NCBI GenBank assembly: GCA_944474755.1
Contig: OX104116.1
Location: forward strand, 8,187,547 to 8,251,546
Length of the DNA stretch: 64,000 nt
From: Limnoperna fortunei
Lineage: Eukaryota; Mollusca; Bivalvia; Mytilida; Modiolidae
Direction of reading: 5' to 3'
Shown: positions 56,161-64,000 of the stretch, piece after piece
Numbering within the stretch: position 1 is the stretch's first letter
How the letters are laid out: every line of letters starts with the position of its first letter
Program-made: the position numbers and the translations under genes
The notes under the pieces: model-generated
What the model was told of the DNA's origin: nothing
Databases searched by the model: none
The model's input: the letters and a program-made list of their open reading frames with translations, nothing else

Positions 56161-56935
56161 AATGTAACATGTTCACCATTTGTGAAAGAAAATCATAATA
56201 TCATGTTGTGTCACATTAAATTTTATATGTGTTTATGCTGTTTATTAGGCATGTTGTTTAAAACATGCAGAGCATTGAGTTCAGTGTATCTAATAGGGTA
56301 TGCTTGTCTGAGAACTACATTCTGTCATTACTGTAAAAGCCAGCATGTTGTACTAAAAATATTCCTTAATAACCCAAAAGTCATGTAACATGGAAGCGTG
56401 AGGTTTGACATGCCATAAAACCTGGTTTAGGTCAAAATTTCTTTTGAAATACCTGTACCAAGTGAGGACCAGTAGTTGTTGGTTCTGAAGTTTGCCGGTT
56501 TCTTGGACTTTGATTTGTGGATTGTCTTTTTTGACAGTTTCCATGTGTTTGGTATTTTGTTATAACCTTCATTGTTATGGAGTAGCTGAAAATATTGACA
56601 ATTAACAAACGTTTTACTATACAGTGTATTATCTATTCAAAAATCATTACCTGCTGTGGACCTTTAACTACCTAGGTCTATTCACTGCATATGGTATCTG
56701 GTCTGTAGAATCACAACCAGTGCCTATATATATAGAGTTACATCCTTAAAACCAAATCCCAAATTGGATTATGAAACATGAGAACTATCTCTGTATCCAC
56801 AAATAAAAGATACCAAACCACTAAATCCGTAAACACAATAAAAGAACATGCGCTGCAATAACAACAGTTTCTAGATATACAGTTCAGAATCAATACATAC
56901 ACAATACATAGAGCAATTTTTGTCACTGTGTCTAA
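56161..56935. other. AT-rich intergenic DNA downstream of MPP10
   Basis: No gene, RNA or structured repeat was seen. Confidence 0.4.
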
Positions 56936-56954
56936 TATACAGACAATTACTGCT

Positions 56955-57222
56955 CCCTCTGTGGCCCAGAGGTCAATGTTGTTAGTAATAATAATAATAC
57001 TTTATTTTGACAGAAAACAAACAAATAACAACAAAATAAAGTCTATTAGTCTCCTATCCTCAGTTCTGATGAACGTTTTGCAATATTTTGAGTTCCAAAA
57101 TCAAAATGAGATAAATAGAATTCTTTCCCTAGTTAGTGATCTACTGTTAGTCACCAGTGAGTCAACACTGAGGGTTCATGCCTTATTATTGGCAGGGTGG
57201 GCTCAACTCGAATTGAACACAT
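56955..57222 (+). mobile_element. tRNA-derived SINE head split by a nested insertion
   Basis: The A box TGGCCCAGAGG (about 56962) lies near 'tcaatgttgttagt', then a roughly 140-bp AT-rich insert starting (aat)n aatactttattttgaca. The tRNA-like sequence resumes at 'ttagtgatctactgttagtc' with a mutated B box GGTTCATGCC. TTAGT flanks the insert on both sides. The insert's reversed (ATT)n start suggests a LINE 3' end in minus orientation. Confidence 0.5.
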
Positions 57223-57589
57223 CGGGGGTGGATACAGGATTTTCGAAAGTGGGGGGGGGGGGGGGGTAAAAAGAGGATATCGGAAAAGGAGGGCCACGAA
57301 AAAATGGTGCAATATCCTGCATTCTCGCAATTTCCAAGCATCAAAATGAATTTATGTTAAGGTTTTTATAGCGTTCGATAAACTATTTGGTACAGTATAC
57401 AGCAGAGATGTCATAATAAACGAATGAGTACCGTTAATTCATTAATTTATGGCGATGACGAGCGGGGACTACATTTTCTGCCTTTGGCGCTGGTTGTTAC
57501 TGTTACCCTCCCTGTTCTCTTGTTTTTCCTTTCCTTTTTTAAGCGGGGAGGGGGGGCTGCGCCTCTTACGCCCCCTGGATCCGCCACTG
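57223..57589. mobile_element. CAGGGGCGGATCC-family DNA element, third copy, diverged
   Basis: The left end is CGGGGGTGGATACAGG; the right end CTGGATCCGCCACTG is identical to the 36754-37059 copy. It has a G-run and 'gctgcgcctcttacgccccc' inside. No clear target duplication was found. Confidence 0.6.
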
Positions 57590-57727
57590 TCGCATAATAA
57601 CCAGTAATATGATGCAGCACCTCGAAACGCACAACATTATGTTTGATTTACAAAATCAAAATGTGTTCCGTTCAAAAAGATCTTGTGAATCGCAAATTCT
57701 TCCTCTAAAGCACAAAATTATGACAAT

Positions 57728-57797
57728 AATATTCAGACCGATATGATTATCACGGATTTTGCAAAGGCATTTGATAAGGTACCACATAAAAGACTCT
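57728..57797 (+). pseudogene. tiny reverse-transcriptase motif-A remnant
   Basis: The frame reads QTDMIITDFAKAFDKVPHKR, then L and a stop. D-F-x-KAFD-x-V-x-H is the first catalytic-Asp motif of non-LTR reverse transcriptases. Family R1 repeat sequence starts right after it, so the remnant was cut by that insertion. Confidence 0.6.
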
Positions 57798-58022
57798 AGG
57801 CCGAATTTTACTGCCGTTATAATCCGAAGTTAATTTTGTGATTTGTCGGATTAACAAAAAAAATCACCTAAGTGGGAGAGTCATGGTTTGAATAGAAGCT
57901 AAACTTTCAAAACGTAATCATTTGCAGTATTATAATTTATTACAACAATGAATATGAGTGTAGGAAAAGAAAACAGATTTTATAGTCGCCAAAAAAGCGA
58001 GGGTACGATTATTCGTTCTAAT
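57798..58022. mobile_element. interspersed repeat family R1, copy 3 (internally rearranged)
   Basis: It has the same start (aggccgaattttactgccgt) and end (gcgagggtacgattattcgt) as 29886-30322, with a different middle. Confidence 0.55.
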
Positions 58023-58232
58023 GTGATCCATATTTTGGATTTCGTTCTTGTACCAAAATTGCAAGTCGCACGCAGTATCATGTAATCAAAACGTGAACGT
58101 TGCAATATCATAAAATATGGGTTAGTTGTTTAAATGGAAGCTAAACTTACGAAATTTAATAATTTGCAGTATTATAATTTAATATGTTACAACAATTAAT
58201 ATGAGTGTAGGATCCGAAAACTGATTTTTTTA
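57885..58232. repeat. direct duplication of about 100 bp, copies 230 bp apart
   Basis: 'gaagctaaact', 'aatttgcagtattataattta', 'acaacaattaatatgagtgt' occur at about 57893-57972 and 58136-58214. Confidence 0.65.
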
Positions 58233-58396
58233 TTTTTCGAAATTTTGCTGTCCAAATTCCCATCTTTATAAGATTGGGCGGACAGTTTTAAAACCAGATT
58301 TCTGAAACTACACTGAAAGGTTGCACATGTATTGAAGCTGCGCACCTGCAATTATGAAATTGTTCCAGCAATTTGTTCTCAATTCCCCATACTTGG

Positions 58397-58565
58397 GAAC
58401 TAAGTCATTTTTTAGAACAGTTGCAGAAGACAGTATACCAATTTTATGTAATCAACTCCTCTCACATTTTTTTACACAGACCCAAAAACCTTCTTCCAAC
58501 AAATTGTAAACCATTCCCTTTCTATTAATTCACATGCTTTGCAACCCGACCATTTCAGACTTGAG
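58397..58565. repeat. interspersed repeat family R2, copy 2
   Basis: Matches 27651-27825 in order and orientation. Confidence 0.65.
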
Positions 58566-60620
58566 GTTTTTTATGAAACAAGAAGGCTACCTTTTATTTA
58601 CTTATGTTTTTCAGATATAATATTTATACAATGTGTTTTATGGGAGATACACAGGTGTCTAGTATGCTGATTTTGTTCATTCGCACATGAATTTGATTTG
58701 GACACTTTGTTTTAAGCCAACCAAAATGACCATTATCAATGAAAACAAACACTCGTTTTAATATCTGGTGTCGCAACTGTAGTCTCAGGAAAAATAGTAG
58801 TTTAACAAATATTCTGTCTTTGTTGTTAGGAAAAATGGATACTTTTGCTGAATTCGCTAAAAAGGCAAATTATTTTTGTTTTAGCAATTAATAACACACA
58901 GTATAATAATAAAGTAATAATAATAAATAAATAATAAATAAAATAATAATTATAAAACTTCCTTTAGAAACTTCGGTGCCAATTTTATTCAAACCTGCCA
59001 TAAAAAATTGGAATGTTCATACCCAAAGTTCCGCTATCCAAACAAAATGGTTACACAGTCAGTTAACGCACACTTGTAAAAATGCCCAAAACACATCATA
59101 TACAACTATTAGCGACATCACGTGACTTCTGTGACGTATATTTGTCAGCCATATTGGATTTTCCACTGAATAGAAAATCAATGGGACGATTTTAAAAAAC
59201 GCTGATATCTTGTTAAATAAATAAAATATATATGTTTTGCACATTGTTCCCAGCTCTACAGTCTTTTATCTTTCGAATGGTATTAGTTTTATCAGTTTAA
59301 ATTACTTGCAAAATACTTCCCATTTTGTTTGAAAAAAGCCTTATTTTCTGCCGTTTGGTTACATTGTTTCAATGGGAAATTGTCAAATATGCTCCACTTC
59401 TGACGTAAATTTCATAAATACAGTTCGTATAAACATAGTTTTGCACATATATACAAAAAGTAGACATATTGATGTATTTAATTTTCTCATTTTTAACACT
59501 TTAATTTATGATCTTCATACTTCCCATTTCATTTGAAATTGGCTCATTTTACAATTTTTAACATGGCGAAGTTCAGACCACGTGGTACAGACATGGGACA
59601 GGGTTGTGTGGCATTTTTATGGTTTAATTATATCTCAGAATTTTGTAACATGTTTTATTTAGATGTAAATATTTTAATAATTAAAAAAAAACTTTAAGAG
59701 TATTTGACTAACAAAATACTGTTTTTAGAAAAAACTAACTGCATTGTCTTCAATTGAAAACATGGAAAATGTGGGAATGAACTTTGTAATAAACATTTAT
59801 AAAGTATTTATGTAAAAGATAATTACAAAAATATTCCTATTTTGGGCGCATTTTTCTCAGTCATAAAGGTAGTCAAAATTCAAGTTTTAAGGAATAAGCT
59901 GTTCAATAAACATCCTGTACAGAGAATACAAGTTTATGGCAGTACAAGCTTTAAAGGATGACACAGCATGGGTTAAATTTCAATACATGAAAGGTGTTCT
60001 AAATAACAGATCTGTCACAAATGTTCATTAGGTAACCATAATTCATTAATAATTTTATTCAATTATGGACTATAGTAGTAGTTTTTGAGTATAAAAAAAA
60101 ATTATTATGCCACGGGGAAACAACAATAAACGAGGAACTCCATAAATGATAAATAAAAGATAAAAAAATAAAAGTATATATACAAAATGGCAAAATTGTC
60201 AAATATTAATAATATGTTTAAAAAACATACAATATTTTTATTAATAATAACAGCAATTTGATATTTTATAAAATTTTGGTGTTAAAGATACACAACAGTC
60301 GTTCATTGATAAACAGAGTTATCGAACCTAATTATGCATATGTGACAGAAAAGATCTTGCCCCCCCCCCCCCCCCCCCATTTTTTTTACTTCTGCCTGGG
60401 TATTTAAATAAATATTAACCAACACTAAAGCGCTGTGTTCATTCCCAAACAGACAGGCTATTATAGAAAGCGAATTATCTTAACCAAAAAGCTAAAAATC
60501 ACATTACAGCTGACACATATTTGTTTTTTTTACAGCTGTCAGATATGTCAGATATATTTGATTTTTGCAGACTGAGACATTACAAGTGGTCTATCAGGAG
60601 GTACATACATGTATAGTCAA
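58566..60620. other. AT-rich intergenic DNA
   Basis: No gene is seen. It holds weak internal similarity ('cttcccattt..tttgaaa' at about 59317 and 59520) and a run of about 19 C at 60360-60378. Confidence 0.4.
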
Positions 60621-60624
60621 AACG

Positions 60625-60800
60625 GAGTAGCTCAATAGGCTAGCGGACAGAGATCCAGGAATCGATCTCCGCTGTTTCAGTGCTCTACCCTTACAGTTAC
60701 CTATATTATATCAGGCACGTGTGCCAGTATATTATTTGAGTGATTGATGATTGATTGATTGATTGACGTTCAGCATTCTTGCAATATTTCAGTTAGACGA
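60625..60800. mobile_element. possible tRNA-like SINE head plus inverted SINE tail
   Basis: 'gagtagctcaataggctagc' resembles a Pol III A box (TAGCTCAATAGG). About 100 bp on, a (GATT)n run followed by 'gttcagcattcttgcaatat' is the SINE tail in the opposite orientation. These may be two fragments. Confidence 0.35.
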
Positions 60801-60904
60801 GTTGATTTTAATTTTTTACTGTTTTTGAAAAGTAGAAACAGGCTTAAAATTACTAGCATTCGCAAATTTGTAATTTAGGCGCTAAAGAATATCTTCGTGT
60901 AACT

Positions 60905-61560
60905 TTTTATTATACAAATACAAATACTTTATTGGCACAAACACATCAATATTTCATGGTTAAGGCCCAATATAATGTGTACAAATATAAAGATTTGAAC
61001 ATACAATTGCATATTGTAAATAAAGACCCATAAATAAAAATAAAACAAGAAAAGAAGTATAATCTATCATAATAGGCTTTTTCTAATCTTCATACAATTT
61101 ATGATGAACGAGGAGGTTAATTTAAGGATCTTGTATGAATTACTATTAAATAAAAATGAAATTTTATTATTTGCATTAATTACTTTTTTATTATCTATTA
61201 AATTTGGTATACTAGTATTAAATGTGTCTCTTGATCTTTAAAAGCTTTGCAGTTTAGTAGAAAAAGATTTTCATCTTCAATTTGTCCTGATTTACATATC
61301 AGACAATACCTTTCTTTTTTTGGAATATTAAGATGTCTTCCTTGTTCAATCTGATTTTACAAACAGCAGCTCGATCTTCTTTGTTTTGTAATATATCGAC
61401 ATATGGAGGTCTTGTCCCCATCATGTATATACTTTAAAAAAATTCTAATTTTGTTGTTTTGTAAATATTCGAGTTTTCACACGGATCCTGAAGACATTGA
61501 TCTTGTATACGTTGCTTAATTTGACTAAGGTTGTTTTTAGACAGGGATGTGTTATTTGTC
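60905..61560 (-). pseudogene. LINE 3' end with decayed reverse-transcriptase C terminus
   Basis: The minus strand reads GTRPPYVDILQNKEDRAAV, then CKIRLNKEDILIF and, after a frameshift, RYCLICKSGQIEDENLFLLN then CKAF. This resembles the C-terminal C-x2-C ... C knuckle of non-LTR ORF2 proteins, with the His replaced. Below it lies AT-rich 3' UTR ending near an 'aataaagtatttgtatttg' block. It is a different LINE family from 865-7217. Confidence 0.6.
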
Positions 61561-61882
61561 ATGAAATGAAAAACCAAGATTATTTATAATCTTTTTGAAC
61601 CTTTTTACTCGAGGATTAAATTATTTTGAGTTAATATAAAATTTCTTTTACATTTCTATATACAGGTTTTGCGGGAAAGTGAAAACAGGTTAAATCGAAA
61701 TGAGTAGTATCCAGCTTGTTGTTAATATTTATTTTGATGCATGGTTTACTTGAAATAAATCTTTGAAAAGAAACTACACTTAAAGTGTGTCCGCGATGTT
61801 AAACAGAAACATCTGGTATTTCCATCACATGTGCGGAAACCCAAAATAAACTAGTACATATATACTGATAAGATGGGATAAA

Positions 61883-61998
61883 CCACTTCCGGGTTTACCA
61901 GTGATATTTACTAGTGATATTTAAAAGTAAATATTATATAACAATCAACGATGTAATCTGTGGAAAGTTTTCAAGAAGAAATGAAGATGCCATGACAG
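61883..61998 (+). promoter_or_regulatory. candidate promoter and first exon of a gene running out of the window
   Basis: An ETS-type site (CCACTTCCGG, 61883-61892) is followed about 100 bp later by ATGACAG|GTAAGATC, a near-consensus 5' splice site (exon end 61998) just after an ATG at 61992. No further exon was recognised in the remaining 2 kb, so this is tentative. Confidence 0.25.
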
Positions 61999-63705
61999 GT
62001 AAGATCATTTTACCTTTTAACTTGAATCTGGTCATTATCAAATATGAAAACAAGGAAATGTTGTTCCTATGTTATAATTATTTGTTCCTGTAAAGCCATT
62101 TTATTAATAAAGTTGAATATTTGTGAACCATGTTTATGCTCTACCAATATTGATTGCATCAATGTGGTCTGGTCAATCTTAGTCATCTAATAAAAACTTT
62201 CAAATGCCCGACCCCCCTCTTCTGTTGTCGCATCCGATACATTACTCATCGGATCATCTTCAATTTTTAGATGTTATTTACATGTATATATGATGTATAA
62301 AATATGTTAACAGAAGTGAAAAAAAGAATTGCATGATTTTTATTAATCAGTGATATACACATGCATGTACATAACACACTAAACCAAACACACATCAATA
62401 TATGTTAGTAAATTTATGAACTTATATACATGTTAAATTCAAGATATATTGTAATATAACATTTTTTAATAACAAATAATTTAAGGGACATAGAAAAAAG
62501 AGTGGACAGCAAGATTAATTAATATATAAATACACTTGTAGACAGAATAGCATTTAAAAGCAAGAACAAAATACTTAGAAGTATAATTGATAATATTCAA
62601 TATATAGACTATAGTTTGTCATTTAAAGATTATCAATAAATGAGTTTAATAAGTTTGGAAATTTGCATTTCTTTATTACATATAAGGCAGAGAGAAAAGA
62701 TTTAAATGAATCTATTCCATTCTACTGTAGAATTAAGGTATGTTTTAAAACATTATTTGTTTAATTGTATAAGGTTGAGTGCTGCATTGGTGATATAGTT
62801 TTGTATGCAGGGCCAATAAATATAACATGACATTAAGAATAAATTAGTCTTCTTAATTTGAGATAAAATTTGTAAAAAAGGACAGTCTGAGACAAAAATA
62901 ATTAATGCAAGTAGTCCTCAATATCAGCCCCACATATGTATTGTGAGCTGTCAGACAGGTAGGATAAAACGTTAATACTGTCTAAATGTAGATTAAGCAA
63001 CTACCAAAGTAGCAGTGTCCTAATGCAATTCTTAAGAACACATGTTTTTGTTAGCTAATTACCTAGATCTTTTAAAGACAGCGTGATGAGATGTAGTTGT
63101 TTGGCTCAGTATGTTTATGTTGTGTATTTGCTTAAAATTAAATGGCATAATCTACAATCTGGCCTGGTCCCTACTGCCTGGCTTGGCTTGTCTTGGGCCT
63201 CAAAATTAACCTGCCTTAAAATTGGCCTGGCCTAAAAATGTCTTTGTTTTTGGTCTGGCCTCAATATCAGCCTCATTAAGTGTGTCAGGAACCTATAAAA
63301 GAATGGGACTGGAATCTAATGATAACGTTACGTGTATATATCAATACATTGATGCATTTTATAACAATAATTAAACAAATTAGAAAAAACACAACACACA
63401 CATAAAAAAACAAAGAAAAAAAAACAAAAAAACCAAAACAAAAAGAAAAAAAACCATACACAACAAACAAAGAAAAAACAAAAACAAAAGTTTTGATTAA
63501 TTCTTAAATTTGATTGTTGTACTAGTCCCAGTGAATTAAAATCAAAGCCGCCATGTATGATTTCATTTGATGTTTATGGTTTCACCAATTAGACAATTTA
63601 TATGATGACACAGGTATTAACTACCTAGGGTGTACCCTCATACAACTTTTGACACCGTTGTTTATTGAACCATTTGTTCACCACACCTGTGATGACATAA
63701 CAATT
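61999..63705. other. AT-rich DNA, no gene confirmed
   Basis: It includes a 'ctggcctg/cttggcttg' low-complexity patch (63160-63275), an A/AC-rich patch (63385-63490) and, at 63287-63360, a short match to MPP10 intron 1 (aacctataaa, gggactggaatctaa near 40150). Confidence 0.4.
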
Positions 63706-63973
63706 GCAACAGGTGTATGCCTAATTAAAACAGAATGGGTTGTAAAAAAATACTCATTCCAATTCTGAAATTTTTTATCATTTGCATTTATAATTAAGGA
63801 GTTTTTTGTAAAATTGAAGCTGAAAATACGTTACAGGATGCAACAGGTGTATGCCTAATTAAAAGAGAATGGGTTGTAAAAAAATACACATTCCAATTCT
63901 GAAATTTTTTATCATTTGCATTTATAATTAAGGAGTTTTTTGTAAAATTGAAGCTGAAAATACGTTACAGGAT
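63706..63973. repeat. 134-bp tandem duplication at window edge
   Basis: Two copies starting gcaacaggtgtatgcctaat differ at only about two positions. The array may continue beyond the window. Confidence 0.9.
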
Positions 63974-64000
63974 GGAAAAAAAGTGTTTGAAAAAAGGTAA

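Noticed and set aside
60355..60380. Run of about 19 C, possible regulatory i-motif or G-quadruplex
   Set aside because: A single homopolymer without context and prone to sequencing error; no further support.

Overview
This window is eukaryotic and most likely from a bivalve mollusc. It is AT-rich and holds spliced genes, bivalve-type tRNA-derived SINEs, elements with roughly 150-160 bp core repeats carrying AGGTCA words, a PHD-finger LINE, and many minisatellites. The species assignment is inference.

Two host genes could be rebuilt exon by exon. (1) A minus-strand gene, 30740 down to 13692, has 11 coding exons totalling 1818 nt (605 aa). It encodes a membrane-anchored GMC (FAD-dependent glucose-methanol-choline) oxidoreductase with the Rossmann glycine motif, both GMC signatures and the catalytic His/Asn region. 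(2) A plus-strand gene, 40022 to 56104, has 11 coding exons totalling 2013 nt (670 aa). It encodes MPP10 (MPHOSPH10), a component of the U3 snoRNP / small-subunit processome, followed by an AATAAA signal. The two genes diverge, about 9.3 kb apart. They do not look functionally linked.

Layout: 1-8940 is a LINE (intact ORF1 with a PHD-like finger; ORF2 broken three times) lying between two stretches of GCTCGGAA-type repeats. 9.7-11 kb holds a decayed mobile-element ORF and AGGTCA repeats. 13.7-30.7 kb is the GMC gene, whose introns carry a 146-bp-period repeat element, a SINE, several minisatellites and other repeats. 31.3-38.3 kb is a cluster of terminal-inverted-repeat elements: one with a 5-bp TSD, a Mutator-like deletion derivative with a 10-bp TSD, two CAGGGGCGGATCC elements with 5-bp TSDs, and a LINE scrap. 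38.4-39.1 kb is a 22-bp minisatellite. 40.0-56.1 kb is MPP10, with many repeats in its introns. 56.2-64 kb is repeat debris, including a minus-strand LINE 3' end and a possible first exon near 61.99 kb.

The most unusual observation is that four introns in these two genes begin with tandem arrays that repeat the 5' splice site itself. The arrays follow GMC exon 2 (42-bp unit, 14 copies), MPP10 exon 7 (51 bp, about 10), MPP10 exon 8 (about 50 bp, 3) and MPP10 exon 9 (45 bp, about 8, later split by a transposon). In three of them the unit includes the end of the upstream exon and is a multiple of 3. Also notable are a SINE whose B-box segment is amplified to 12 copies, a TT where a GT donor is expected in the GMC gene, and a transposon-encoded ORF that joins the two ends of a transposase-type protein without its middle.
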